64,000 nucleotides of DNA from Candidatus Poribacteria bacterium (GCA_009841255.1 VXMD01000032.1:179913-243912), one strand, 5' to 3'. Shown: positions 27,347-35,889, numbered from the stretch's first letter. The notes: generated from the letters alone by a model not told the origin. Numbers and translations are program-made.

Positions 27347-27713
27347 CCATACATTTTTCGCTCGTTTATTTGTTGTCGGGTTGGGTGTAATAGGACTTTA
27401 CACTGCAACATCTGAAATATTGCCGACAGAGGTTTCACTGATTCCTTGTATTTTTCATTTAGTGACCGACGTTCCATGTCCTGGGTGTGGGATGACGCGG
27501 GCATGCCTTGCTTTGACACACGGGCATTTCGCAGACGCATGGCATTACCATCCGTTTTCATTTCTCGTTATTGGACTGGCTATGGGAATGGCATTCTTTT
27601 CAGCATGGTTAAAGAACGCCTGGACACGTTGCCCACCGGTTACTCGAAACCTAATTGCCATTAGTGGAACTGTGCTCTGTCTCTCCGTTTGGATTCATAA
27701 ATTGTGGACATAA
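27339..27713 (+). CDS. DUF2752 membrane protein
   Basis: The ATG at 27339 overlaps the stop of the previous gene, giving 124 residues. The hallmark PCPGCGMTRA of DUF2752 is followed by an amphipathic HGHFADAWHYHP segment and two more hydrophobic helices. The function of the family is unknown. A pairing with DUF4234 or similar small membrane proteins is common in diverse bacteria. The downstream gene is convergent. Confidence 0.85.
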   Translation: MFNHTFFARLFVVGLGVIGLYTATSEILPTEVSLIPCIFHLVTDVPCPGCGMTRACLALTHGHFADAWHYHPFSFLVIGLAMGMAFFSAWLKNAWTRCPPVTRNLIAISGTVLCLSVWIHKLWT

Positions 27714-27723
27714 GAGCGAAGTA

Positions 27724-28665
27724 CTAATGCCCCCGCAGGATTGTCCCCTTCGCACCGACGATCCAACCGGCATTTTTCTGGAGATAGATATCCTGTAAGT
27801 TATGTTGCGCAGGTGTGGGATAACGATTCCAGGTGTTCCCACTGTCTGTTGTATGGAGGATGAGTCCTTTTTCACCGATTGCCCAGCCGCGTTTTTCGTC
27901 ACGAAATGCCACGTCTCGTAAGTTCAAATTCACAGGCGTTTTTTGCCGAATCCATGTCTTCCCTGCATCAGTAGTATGGAGAATCAAGCCGTTTGTCCCG
28001 ACAACCCATCCGTGCGTCAGATTTGCGAAGTGAACAGCAAATAAGGGCTGCTCGACGTTACTCCGCTGTTGAACCCACCGTTCTCCGCCGTCTTGCGTAT
28101 GCAGTATTTCACCCGCCTCTCCAACAATCCATCCGTGTGCTGGATCGACAAAATACACACTCCATAAATGTTTATTCGACAATCCCCTTTGGCTTTCCCA
28201 ACGCCCCCCACCGTTCTCTGTTTTGAGCACTGTCCCTTTTCCACCAACTGCCCAGCCGTGTGTCGTGTTCGTGAAATATAGGTCCAAGATGCCAGATGAG
28301 GTCTTACCCCCGCCGCGTGCTTGGTGTTGCAAGTTCCATGAGGCTCCACCACTGCCTGTATAATGCACCTGCCCAATGCTGACGGTCCAGCCGTTGTTTG
28401 GTGTCGCGAAATTAACCTGCGTCAGCGTATCATGTGAGATCGAAGTCGCTTCCCAAGAGGCTCCACCGTCAACCGTAGAGAGTACTGTGCCACCAGTGCC
28501 GACTGCCCAGCCACGTTTCGTGTCTATAAAATGGATGCCGTAAAGATGTTCACCCGTCCCGCTTTCAAGGTGTCGCCACTCAAACTGCACCGTATCTTGC
28601 GAGCAACCGAGGCACACAAGACTTCCACATAAAATCATGAGCGCGATGTAACTTTTGTTTTGCAT
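27724..28665 (-). CDS. YCF48/BNR-repeat beta-propeller lipoprotein
   Basis: A 313-residue protein with a signal peptide ending in a lipobox-like CLGC (C21). It then has about seven repeats of the type LYGIHFIDTKRGWAVG-GTVL-TVDGGASWE, each with GWAVG or GWIVG and a DGG/DAG turn. This is the YCF48-like or sialidase-type propeller seen in photosystem II assembly factors and in many non-photosynthetic bacteria, where the role is unclear. Here it is probably a periplasmic binding scaffold. AGGTGG precedes the ATG. Confidence 0.85.
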   Translation of the reverse strand: MQNKSYIALMILCGSLVCLGCSQDTVQFEWRHLESGTGEHLYGIHFIDTKRGWAVGTGGTVLSTVDGGASWEATSISHDTLTQVNFATPNNGWTVSIGQVHYTGSGGASWNLQHQARGGGKTSSGILDLYFTNTTHGWAVGGKGTVLKTENGGGRWESQRGLSNKHLWSVYFVDPAHGWIVGEAGEILHTQDGGERWVQQRSNVEQPLFAVHFANLTHGWVVGTNGLILHTTDAGKTWIRQKTPVNLNLRDVAFRDEKRGWAIGEKGLILHTTDSGNTWNRYPTPAQHNLQDIYLQKNAGWIVGAKGTILRGH

Positions 28666-28694
28666 TTTGAGCCACCTACCGAATAAAATTTTTA

Positions 28695-28723
28695 TTGCAA
28701 CTATTTCCTAAATCGTGTAAATT
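28695..28723 (+). promoter_or_regulatory. Candidate sigma-70 promoter
   Basis: TTGCAA (28695-28700) and TAAATT (28718-28723) are 17 bp apart, about 60 bp before the kinase ATG at 28785. Confidence 0.4.
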
Positions 28724-28784
28724 ACATTATAGAGGATGCAAGCCGAATTGTCAAGTTCTTACAGGGGTGTTATTCCAAAGTATC

Positions 28785-29690
28785 ATGTACATCATCGGAA
28801 TTGATGGCGGCGGGACCAAAACGGTTGGCATCTTGGCGACAGCAACGGGGCAACGCCTCACACGAGTGGAATCAGGACCCGCAAACTATCATGTCGTTGG
28901 CGAGGCGAAAACGCAGGCAGTTTTGGAAGACATCGTCAGGGAACTTTACGAAAAAGCCGACATTCCAGCAACAAGTGTTGTCCAGTTCTGCTTGGGTATG
29001 GCGGGCTTGGGACGTCCCACAGATCGAGAAGTGATCGGAGAAATTTGTGATGAACTCGGCATCTGCGAAAATCGGATCTTGACCCACGACGCACAGATCG
29101 CTCTTGTGGGTGGCACGGAGAAACAGGAAGGTGTCATTGTCATTTCTGGAACGGGCGCGATTGTTTACGGTATCAATGCCGAGGGCAGCGAAGCACGCGC
29201 GAGCGGATGGGGATACCTGCTTGGAGACGAAGGAAGTGGTTACCATATTGCTATAAAGGCACTTCAAGCCGTCGTTCGCGCTGCTGATGGCAGAGACGAT
29301 CAGACCGAATTGACAGATCGAGTACTCAATAGACTTGAACTGAGCGAACCGAGCGAACTGATTCGCTGGACGCACGCCGCGAGTCGAGATACGATTGCCC
29401 AGTTGGCAGAGGTGGTGTTTGACACTGCCCGAACAGCGGATGCTGTCGCTGCAGGCATTATTGATGAAGCGGCTGATGAACTCGTTTGTGCCGCGGTTAG
29501 TGTAATTAAACAGTTGAAATTCACAGAGCCATTTGATATTGTTCTCAGTGGTGGGAATCTGATCCATCAAACGATGTTTACCGACAAACTCCGCCACCGG
29601 TTTGCGAGGATTCAACCAGAAACATCGGTGCAACTCCCAAAACATGAGCCTGCCTACGGTGCCGTGTTGTTAGCACAAGCGAGTTTGTAG
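28785..29690 (+). CDS. N-acetylhexosamine kinase, BadF/BadG family (MurK/NagK-like)
   Basis: The start is placed at ATG 28785 (301 residues), right before the phosphate-1 motif MYIIGIDGGGTKT; an upstream TTG frame from 28695 has no homologous content. Other ASKHA blocks are VVQFCLGMAGLG, VISGTGAIVYG and GYLLGDEGSGYHIA. The family includes GlcNAc kinase and the clostridial MurK, which phosphorylates MurNAc and GlcNAc at O6. Because murQ follows by 105 bp, a MurNAc/GlcNAc kinase producing the MurQ substrate is the best guess. Confidence 0.85.
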   Translation: MYIIGIDGGGTKTVGILATATGQRLTRVESGPANYHVVGEAKTQAVLEDIVRELYEKADIPATSVVQFCLGMAGLGRPTDREVIGEICDELGICENRILTHDAQIALVGGTEKQEGVIVISGTGAIVYGINAEGSEARASGWGYLLGDEGSGYHIAIKALQAVVRAADGRDDQTELTDRVLNRLELSEPSELIRWTHAASRDTIAQLAEVVFDTARTADAVAAGIIDEAADELVCAAVSVIKQLKFTEPFDIVLSGGNLIHQTMFTDKLRHRFARIQPETSVQLPKHEPAYGAVLLAQASL

Positions 29691-29743
29691 AAAGACATCG
29701 TGTCAGGCCAATAGGTTCCAGTTTTAAAAAACTTCAAAAACAG

Positions 29744-29770
29744 TAGCCCGTAATGAAACGGAGGGCGGAT
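29744..29770. repeat. Interspersed repeat with GCCCGTAA...GGAGGGCGG pattern
   Basis: The segment AGCCCGTAATGAAACGGAG followed by GGCGG between kinase and murQ matches a copy near 61949-61971 (AGCCCGTAACATAGTGGAG then GGCGG). Such GCCC/GGGC ends could pair. It is probably a dispersed non-coding repeat. Confidence 0.4.
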
Positions 29771-29795
29771 TTAAGGGGGGCACGTTAAAGTTTTA

Positions 29796-30704
29796 ATGCA
29801 CACAGTTCTCCCACAAGGTATAATTAAAAAAACAGAAGAGCAAAATCCGAATTCTGTTGACATTGACCTGAAGTCAACATCAGAAATCATCCAGATCTTT
29901 CACGAAGAAGATCAGAAAGCGATTAAGGCAGTAGAAGCAGAATCCGAAGCGATCGCACACGCTATTGAATTATGCGTTGCGGCATTTCGCGCCGGTGGCA
30001 GACTCTTGTATGTCGGCGCGGGTACGAGTGGTAGACTTGGCGTGTTGGATGCCTCTGAATGTCCGCCTACCTTTAGCACGTCGCCAGAAATGGTCCAAGG
30101 GATAATTGCCGGTGGAGATGTTGCCTTACGTCGCTCGGTGGAAGGTGAAGAGGATAAGCCTGAAAAGGGTGCGCTCGCCGTCCGAGAGCGACACCTCACC
30201 CCACAAGATGTGCTTGTCGGAATCGCAAGCAGTGGACGGACCCCTTATGTTATAGGGGCTTTGAAAGAGGCACACACCATTGGGGCGACAACAATATTTC
30301 TCTGCTGTGTTCCACCGCCTGAGCCATTAACAGGATGGGTGACACATTTCATCACACCGATTGTCGGACCTGAGATTATCGCTGGCTCAACCCGATTGAA
30401 AGCAGGAACAGCCACAAAATTGGTCCTGAACATGTTGACGACTGTTTCTATGATTAAACTGGGTAAGGTTTACAACAACCTGATGGTAGATGTGCATGCC
30501 TCTAACACAAAACTGGTCGCACGGAGCATCCGAATTGTCCAAGCCATCACTGGAGTCGATGCTGTCATGGCTGAAGAAGCCTTAGCAGAGGCAGGGGGGC
30601 GCGCCAAGCTTGCGATCGTAATGCTCAAGAAGGGGTTGAACCCAACGGACGCAAACACACTATTAGAAAAACGTGGGGGATTTCTAAGGCAGATTCTTGA
30701 TTAA
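29796..30704 (+). CDS. murQ: N-acetylmuramic acid 6-phosphate etherase
   Basis: A 302-residue SIS-domain enzyme that cleaves the lactyl ether of MurNAc-6-phosphate to GlcNAc-6-phosphate during cell-wall recycling. The family signature GAGTSGRLGVLDASECPPT (74-92) contains the catalytic Glu (E88), and a SVEGEED block (114-120) matches the second one. The opening NPNSVDIDLKSTSEI is also typical. ATG 29796 follows a distant AGGGGGG. A leader-like CACAAGGTATAATTAAAA lies inside the first codons, so translation might start slightly downstream at a non-ATG codon. It is paired with the kinase upstream. Confidence 0.95.
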   Translation: MHTVLPQGIIKKTEEQNPNSVDIDLKSTSEIIQIFHEEDQKAIKAVEAESEAIAHAIELCVAAFRAGGRLLYVGAGTSGRLGVLDASECPPTFSTSPEMVQGIIAGGDVALRRSVEGEEDKPEKGALAVRERHLTPQDVLVGIASSGRTPYVIGALKEAHTIGATTIFLCCVPPPEPLTGWVTHFITPIVGPEIIAGSTRLKAGTATKLVLNMLTTVSMIKLGKVYNNLMVDVHASNTKLVARSIRIVQAITGVDAVMAEEALAEAGGRAKLAIVMLKKGLNPTDANTLLEKRGGFLRQILD

Positions 30705-30743
30705 AAAATTTTTAATGATTGGATTTCTGCTCCAATTTTCCGT

Positions 30744-30765
30744 TATCAAAATCGGGTTTTTGATA
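30744..30765. repeat. Hairpin between murQ and DUF362 gene
   Basis: An 8-bp perfect stem TATCAAAA/TTTTGATA with a 6-nt loop lies 40 bp after murQ. It may terminate or attenuate the transcript, but no T run follows. Confidence 0.35.
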
Positions 30766-30821
30766 TAGATAAAGAACATCGGGGAATATTGGGAGCATCC
30801 ATAAAAGGTAAGGAGGAACCG

Positions 30822-31775
30822 ATGGCTACAAAAGTTGGGCTTGCCAAGACCGGTAGGCGACGTTCTAACGTTTTTGAGGCGTTGGACACTATACGCGAGG
30901 AACTCACACCCAAAGTCCGTGAGCAGGTCCTATTAAAACCAAATTTTCTCTCCAGTACGAATCAACTCGCCTCGTCGCACGTTGACGCGATGCGCGGTGC
31001 GATTGATTTTCTGCTGAGCACACCACATCCGCCAAAAGAGATAATTGTCGCTGAGGGCGCGAATGAAGCATTCTCTGGCGAGGCATTCCAAGTTTTCGGG
31101 TATGAAGCACTTCAAGCCGAATACGATCTCCCAATCCGGCTCGTGGATTTGCATCAGGAAACCGAATGGGTAGAAACCACGGTCTTTCTTGCTGAACGCA
31201 ATGAAGATACCGTGAGGATGCCGAAGATAGTCCTGGATTGTCCCTGTACTCTCTCTGTTGCTATTGCGAAAACACATGATGCCGGTGTTGTAACGCTCGC
31301 TATGAAGAATATGATTATGGGCACCTTGCATAAGGAAGATCGGATTAAAATGCACGGCTACCACAGTCACGCAGACCGAGTGCTCCCGCGCGAAGCACAG
31401 ACGTTAAATATCAATCTACTTCGTCTCTCACGGCATCTTAAGCCCGACATCGCTATTGTTGATGGCACTGTTGGGTTACAAGGCAACGGACCCGGCGGCA
31501 CCGACTCTGTTCCACTCGGAATAGCGATTGCGAGCGCAGATGTATTCGCAGCCGATGCCGTCACAACAAAAGCGATGGGGTTTGAGCCGTTGGAGATTGG
31601 ACTGTTTCACTACGCCAATGCGTTAGGATACGGCATCGCAGATCTTGACAAGATTGAGGTCGTCGGACCCGCCGTAGAGACAGTCGCGACCTCGTTTAAG
31701 CCGCATGAAACCGCCGAACTCCAGTTCCAATGGCAGGAGCCGAGCCCCGCAGAATATCTGGCGGCAGATTTTTAA
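30822..31775 (+). CDS. DUF362 domain protein
   Basis: The ATG at 30822 follows AAGGAGGA, giving 317 residues; an earlier frame start at 30789 lacks support. The protein follows the DUF362 pattern: VLLKPNFLS early, a central ACCESS block CTLSVAIAKTHDAGVVTLAMKN split by MIMGTLHKEDR, then LKPDIAIVDGTVGLQGNGPG and ASADVFAADAVTTKAMGF. In other proteins the domain is often joined to a 4Fe-4S ferredoxin, absent here. Its reaction is unknown. Confidence 0.85.
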   Translation: MATKVGLAKTGRRRSNVFEALDTIREELTPKVREQVLLKPNFLSSTNQLASSHVDAMRGAIDFLLSTPHPPKEIIVAEGANEAFSGEAFQVFGYEALQAEYDLPIRLVDLHQETEWVETTVFLAERNEDTVRMPKIVLDCPCTLSVAIAKTHDAGVVTLAMKNMIMGTLHKEDRIKMHGYHSHADRVLPREAQTLNINLLRLSRHLKPDIAIVDGTVGLQGNGPGGTDSVPLGIAIASADVFAADAVTTKAMGFEPLEIGLFHYANALGYGIADLDKIEVVGPAVETVATSFKPHETAELQFQWQEPSPAEYLAADF

Positions 31776-31963
31776 TGTATAGGCTCCTGCTCTGCGCTCC
31801 TTGTGCAAGCCTATAAAGGCTCGCAGGACAATGTTACGCGCAGGTTTTTGGGAATTTGTGTTTTATGGGTAATGATAGCCGGCAATAACGGCGCAGGCAG
31901 ATATACGTCGATTAACGCTATCTAACCAATTCACCTGAACGAACCACAAGGTAAAATTAAAAA

Positions 31964-32854
31964 ATGAAGCGTTTCTATAACATCTGTATTCTATTTTCGA
32001 TACTTCTCGCCACGCCAGCGTGGGCATGGTGGGGCGGCGGACACGATATCATGACACAGGCATCCGTCAAGGTACTTCCCGAAGAAATGCCCGAGTTTTT
32101 TCGAACCGCCGGAAAAATGATCGCTCACTGCGCCTACGACCCAGACCTCTCCAAAGAGCGTAGCCTACCGCACGCACGGCAGTCTGAATACGGGGAACAT
32201 TACATCGATGTGGAATTGCTAAAAGAGCATCCGATTCCAGAGGGACGCGAGGCACACATTAAGTTGTGTGCGGAGTTAGGACTTGCGCCGCGGACGATTG
32301 GGACACTCCCCTATGCAGTGGCAGAATGGACAGAACGGCTCGCTCTTGCTTTCGCAGAGTACCGGAAGTGGCCCGACAATCCGATGATCCAATACAAATG
32401 CTTTCTTTATGCTGGGTTCCTCGCACACTATGCCCAGGATATGTGTCAACCGTTGCATCTGACAATCCATTTCAACGGTATTGTTCAGGAGGACGGAACA
32501 CGTTTGCATGCCGGTATCCATGAGAAAGTTGATTCAGCCATTGAAATGTTGAAACTGGATCCGATAGAACTCGCGAAAGCACAACACATTGAAGGGGTTG
32601 GCGATTTAATGCCCGCTATCGTAAAACAGGTTAAAGCAGGATTCAGTTTAGTGGACAGCGTCTACGAACTCGCTGAGGACTGGAAAGACCTGAAAAACCC
32701 GACACCCGCATTGGTTGATTTCACAAACGATCAAGCGCGTGAAGGCGTACGTTGGACGGCTTCACTCTACTTGACTGCGTGGAAATTATCCGAAAATATC
32801 AAACTACCCGGGTGGCTCGACCGCTCGCAAAACGATGCAAATATGTCACAGTAA
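31964..32854 (+). CDS. Secreted zinc-dependent phospholipase C/S1-P1 nuclease-like protein
   Basis: A 296-residue protein with a clear signal peptide cleaved after TPAWA, leaving WWGGGHD at the mature N-terminus. An N-terminal Trp and nearby His are the first zinc ligands of the PLC/P1 nuclease superfamily. Later blocks AGFLAHYAQDMCQPLH and HAGIHEKVDS give the His/Asp/Glu ligands. Substrates could be phospholipids or nucleic acids in the periplasm. The start follows a CCACAAGGTAAAATTAAAAA leader. The next gene begins 14 bp downstream, so they form an operon. Confidence 0.8.
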   Translation: MKRFYNICILFSILLATPAWAWWGGGHDIMTQASVKVLPEEMPEFFRTAGKMIAHCAYDPDLSKERSLPHARQSEYGEHYIDVELLKEHPIPEGREAHIKLCAELGLAPRTIGTLPYAVAEWTERLALAFAEYRKWPDNPMIQYKCFLYAGFLAHYAQDMCQPLHLTIHFNGIVQEDGTRLHAGIHEKVDSAIEMLKLDPIELAKAQHIEGVGDLMPAIVKQVKAGFSLVDSVYELAEDWKDLKNPTPALVDFTNDQAREGVRWTASLYLTAWKLSENIKLPGWLDRSQNDANMSQ

Positions 32855-32868
32855 AAAGGAGAATAACT

Positions 32869-34257
32869 TTGTTACAACAGTGGAAACCCGATCCAACTTT
32901 TTATCCATCACCCAAAATGGCGATTGAAGCGCCTATTGAAGAACTCGCTTATGTCGCTGCACCTCGTGATGACGGCAAACCTGACGCTATGTGTGTTGTG
33001 GACCTCAACGCAGCGTCTGATACTTATGGACAGATTATTAATAGATTGGAACTTGGTGTTCGCGACGAAATCCACCACTTCGGTTGGAACGCCTGTAGTG
33101 CCGCCCTCTGTCCATACGCACCACACCCGTATGTCGAACGCCGCTATCTCGTCGTGCCAGCATTGCGCGGGTCTCATATCTACATCCTGGATATCAAATC
33201 CGACCCGAAGGCACCCGAACTCGTTAAGACTTTGACAGCTGATGAGGTTGAAGATCGATCCGGATATACCCGTCCGCATACAGTGCATTGTGGCCCAGAA
33301 GGCATCTATGTGAGTGCTTTGGCTTCCGCAGGTTCAGAGGAAGGACCCGGTGGGATATTCCTCATGGATCACTATAACTTCAATATCCTCGGGCAGTGGG
33401 AAGTCGAACGCGGCACTCAATCCCTCTCTTACGATTTCTGGTGGCACTTGGGGTATGACATCGCTGTTACCAGTGAGTGGGGATATCCTGCGATGATTGA
33501 AAATGGGGTGAGCCTCGAAGATTTAGGGGCGCGCAAGTTCGGACATAAAATCCATATTTGGGACATCCGACACCGGAAGAATATCCAAACCTTGGATTTG
33601 GGTGATGATTACCAGATGATCTTGGAATTACGTCCCGCACACGATCCGACCAAAGCCTATGGATTCGTCAATGCAGTGCTGAATATGAACGATCTGTCGA
33701 GTTCCATTTGGACGTGGTATAAAGATGGAGACGATTGGGGCATTCAAAAGATTATTGATATTCCCGCACAAGCACCTGAAAATCCAGATGACTTGCCACC
33801 GGCTTTGAAAGATATTGGGCTGATTCCGCCACTTGTCACTGACCATATCCTCTCATTGGATGACCGATTCCTGTATGTCTCCTGTTGGGGTACTGGAGAG
33901 ATGTTGCAATACGACGTATCCGACCCGTTTAATCCCAAGCATACAGGCACTCTTGAAATCGGTGGGATTACAAAATCACATCCGCATCCAGCTGCAGGCC
34001 CCGTAAGTGGCGGTCCACAAATGGTCGAATTGAGCCGAGATGGCAAACGTCTTTACTTCACCAACTCTCTCTACGTTGCGTGGGATAATCAGTTCTACCC
34101 GGAGGGCGCAAATGGATGGATGGTGAAGGCGGATGTGAATCCGGACGGCGGATTGGAACTGGATTCCGACTTCTTCGTAGATTTCGGCGAGAGTCGCGCC
34201 CATCAGATCCGCTTGCAGGGTGGCGATAGCTCCTCTGATACTTTTTGTTATTCCTAA
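32869..34257 (+). CDS. Selenium-binding protein SBP56 family, probable methanethiol oxidase
   Basis: The TTG at 32869 is chosen because AAGGAG lies 7 bp upstream; this gives 462 residues, the usual family length. SBP56 features visible: EIHHFGWNACSAALCP, TRPHTVHCGPEGIYVS, KFGHKIHIWDIRHRK and a C-terminal SHPHPAAGPVSGGPQMVEL. The many His residues fit the metal sites of bacterial methanethiol oxidase (MtoX), which converts methanethiol to formaldehyde, sulfide and hydrogen peroxide. No signal peptide is seen, unlike characterised periplasmic MtoX. It is cotranscribed with the zinc enzyme upstream. Confidence 0.88.
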   Translation: MLQQWKPDPTFYPSPKMAIEAPIEELAYVAAPRDDGKPDAMCVVDLNAASDTYGQIINRLELGVRDEIHHFGWNACSAALCPYAPHPYVERRYLVVPALRGSHIYILDIKSDPKAPELVKTLTADEVEDRSGYTRPHTVHCGPEGIYVSALASAGSEEGPGGIFLMDHYNFNILGQWEVERGTQSLSYDFWWHLGYDIAVTSEWGYPAMIENGVSLEDLGARKFGHKIHIWDIRHRKNIQTLDLGDDYQMILELRPAHDPTKAYGFVNAVLNMNDLSSSIWTWYKDGDDWGIQKIIDIPAQAPENPDDLPPALKDIGLIPPLVTDHILSLDDRFLYVSCWGTGEMLQYDVSDPFNPKHTGTLEIGGITKSHPHPAAGPVSGGPQMVELSRDGKRLYFTNSLYVAWDNQFYPEGANGWMVKADVNPDGGLELDSDFFVDFGESRAHQIRLQGGDSSSDTFCYS

Positions 34258-34260
34258 GAA

Positions 34261-34300
34261 TTAATGGCAGCTTTGAATTTCAAAGCGCACATGCCATTAA
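34261..34300. repeat. Nested inverted repeat after SBP56 gene
   Basis: The outer stem TTAATGGCA (34261-34269) pairs with TGCCATTAA (34292-34300), and an inner stem GCTTTGA/TCAAAGC (34270-34276, 34280-34286) with a 3-nt loop is stacked inside. It starts 3 bp after the stop codon and may shape the mRNA 3' end. Confidence 0.55.
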
Positions 34301-34315
34301 GGTATACGTCTAAAA

Positions 34316-34346
34316 GAGGGTGCGCAAGGTCTCTTGCTGCACCCTC
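34316..34346 (+). terminator. Strong GC-rich hairpin, probable terminator
   Basis: GAGGGTGC + GCAAG pairs with CTTGC + GCACCCTC, a 13-bp stem with one bulged T and a GTCT loop. There is no T run. It separates the SBP56 gene from the membrane protein gene at 34373. Confidence 0.55.
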
Positions 34347-34372
34347 ATACTATCAATAGAAAGATATTTTTT

Positions 34373-35014
34373 ATGGATACTGTTTCATGGTTGAGCTACA
34401 CTCTTCTCGGTGTATTTCACGGTATTAACCCGGGGATGGGTTGGCTTTTTGCAGTCGCACTGGGCATGCAGGAAAAACGGAGAAGCGCGGTTATCGGTGC
34501 CCTCTTTCCAATGGCACTCGGACACGCGATATCCATCGCCGTCGTGGTTTTCGTCATCGCCTTGGCACAGCAACAACTCCAAGAAGACGTGCTGCGTATC
34601 GCTTGCGCAACTGTGTTGTTCGGTTTTGGTGTCTACAAGTTTTTCCGGGCGCGGCATCCGAAGTGGGTCGGGATGCGTGTTAACTTCAAAGACTTAACGA
34701 TTTGGTCCTTCCTGATGGCATCCGCACACGGAGCGGGCTTAATGCTGGCACCACTTCTATTGCGAACCCCCGTTGCGGAGGCATCAGCACACATGCACCA
34801 CGCCCCTGCAAGCATGGCACATAACGCGACGATGTTATTGTCAGCAGTTGGGGTGCATACGCTCAGTTTCTTCGTCGTGATGGGGGTTGTCGCAATTATC
34901 GTTTACGAGGTCCTAGGGCTTGCGCTGCTCCGTAAAGCGTGGTTTAATTTGGATATGTTGTGGTCTATCGCTTTGATGATTGCCGGTGTTGTTACCCTTT
35001 TCTGGAAGCATTAG
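34373..35014 (+). CDS. Histidine-containing integral membrane protein, possible metal transporter
   Basis: A 213-residue protein with six or so hydrophobic helices starting at the ATG at 34373. The opening GVFHGINPGMGWLFAVALG and MALGHAIS carry conserved His in membrane segments. A His/Met-rich loop (ASAHMHHAPASMAH) lies between helices. This layout recalls nickel/cobalt exporters (RcnA-like) and HupE/UreJ-like proteins, but the classic HX4DH is absent, so the assignment is tentative. It is separated from SBP56 by a strong hairpin. Confidence 0.6.
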   Translation: MDTVSWLSYTLLGVFHGINPGMGWLFAVALGMQEKRRSAVIGALFPMALGHAISIAVVVFVIALAQQQLQEDVLRIACATVLFGFGVYKFFRARHPKWVGMRVNFKDLTIWSFLMASAHGAGLMLAPLLLRTPVAEASAHMHHAPASMAHNATMLLSAVGVHTLSFFVVMGVVAIIVYEVLGLALLRKAWFNLDMLWSIALMIAGVVTLFWKH

Positions 35015-35062
35015 TGAGAATTCACTTTGGCATACCGTCTTGTTAAACGTTGATTTTATACT

Positions 35063-35719
35063 TCAGATAATTGTGCTTTTATCGGATTCAATTTTTTTTC
35101 GATGCCATATACGATAATCATTTTCTTCCTTAATTTGTGTGGGAAGTAACTCAACACCGTATTTCTTATGTAATGCACGAAGGTCCGCAAAGTCCGTGTC
35201 TTGCAACGTGTAACCCGCGTGAGAACGCACTTGGTAATCCGCGGATAAACACCGCACTTCTCGTCCGCCAATGGAACCCACAGCGTTCAACTCCGATTCG
35301 GTGATCACCCAAGCGATTTCACCGGGACCGTAGATCGCGCCCCCATCTTCGGTCCGTTCGATCACATGGAAGTCGATCATACCTTGGGATGGATGCCCCA
35401 TCACGAAGTTTCGATCCTTACGATCATCGGTATAAATGTCAACAAAACCGCGGGCGGAGAGTGCTTCAGTGAGTATCGCTGAATCGTCCCATGAAGTCAT
35501 GATGTCCAGATCTTGATGTTCTCGCGTACATGCCCCTAATAGCGCGTCAACACCCCAGCCACCGTCAATCCAAACTGTGATGCCGAGCTCATCAAAAAGA
35601 TCAAGAAACCAGTGAACTTTGTCAACGGTCATAGGGCTTGTATATTTGTCGTTCAACGACTCACTTCCTTGTTTTACTACTGCTATGTGTTTTCGGGGTC
35701 TGCCATAAGTTTCATCCAT
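35063..35719 (-). CDS. LnuA/ANT(2'')-like nucleotidyltransferase
   Basis: A 218-residue protein of the small aminoglycoside/lincosamide nucleotidyltransferase fold. The signature WIDGGWGVDALLG, then TREHQDLDIM, gives the two metal-binding Asp residues. Chromosomal relatives have no proven resistance role, so resistance should not be assumed. The start is unclear: ATG 35719 gives the full frame, but the homologous region begins at about residue 30 (ATG at 35632). The first codons overlap the remnant described at 35683-35851. Confidence 0.75.
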   Translation of the reverse strand: MDETYGRPRKHIAVVKQGSESLNDKYTSPMTVDKVHWFLDLFDELGITVWIDGGWGVDALLGACTREHQDLDIMTSWDDSAILTEALSARGFVDIYTDDRKDRNFVMGHPSQGMIDFHVIERTEDGGAIYGPGEIAWVITESELNAVGSIGGREVRCLSADYQVRSHAGYTLQDTDFADLRALHKKYGVELLPTQIKEENDYRIWHRKKIESDKSTII

Positions 35720-35851
35720 GCCTGATCTATTGCTGTGGGAACATCGTTTACTTGCACAAATGGAATTCCTAATCTAAAACATTCTGTTTGGATCTCACAG
35801 CTTTCCTTCTGGTACCGACGGATTGCGCGAAACAATCTGTTCTTTTTCCAT
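35683..35851 (-). pseudogene. Frame-disrupted gene remnant
   Basis: After the HD gene on the minus strand, AAGGAGG precedes ATG 35851, but that frame stops after 18 codons. A +1 frame beginning just inside it stays open to a TAG at 35683, and reads like a genuine C-terminus (LGIPFVQVNDVPTAIDQAW then MKLMADPENT). The simplest reading is a short gene with a frameshift near its start, or the remains of a larger gene. It overlaps the first codons of the nucleotidyltransferase gene. Confidence 0.4.
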
Positions 35852-35889
35852 TGGTGAACCTCCTTGAAAAGAGTTATATGGAATTTATG

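Noticed and set aside
32752..32868. Longer SBP56 start inside the previous gene
   Set aside because: It overlaps the end of the zinc enzyme gene, while a TTG with a strong AAGGAG and proper family start lies at 32869.
35063..35719. Antibiotic-resistance gene (lincosamide or aminoglycoside)
   Set aside because: Only the fold and Asp motif are visible; there is no mobile context, and chromosomal relatives have unknown substrates.
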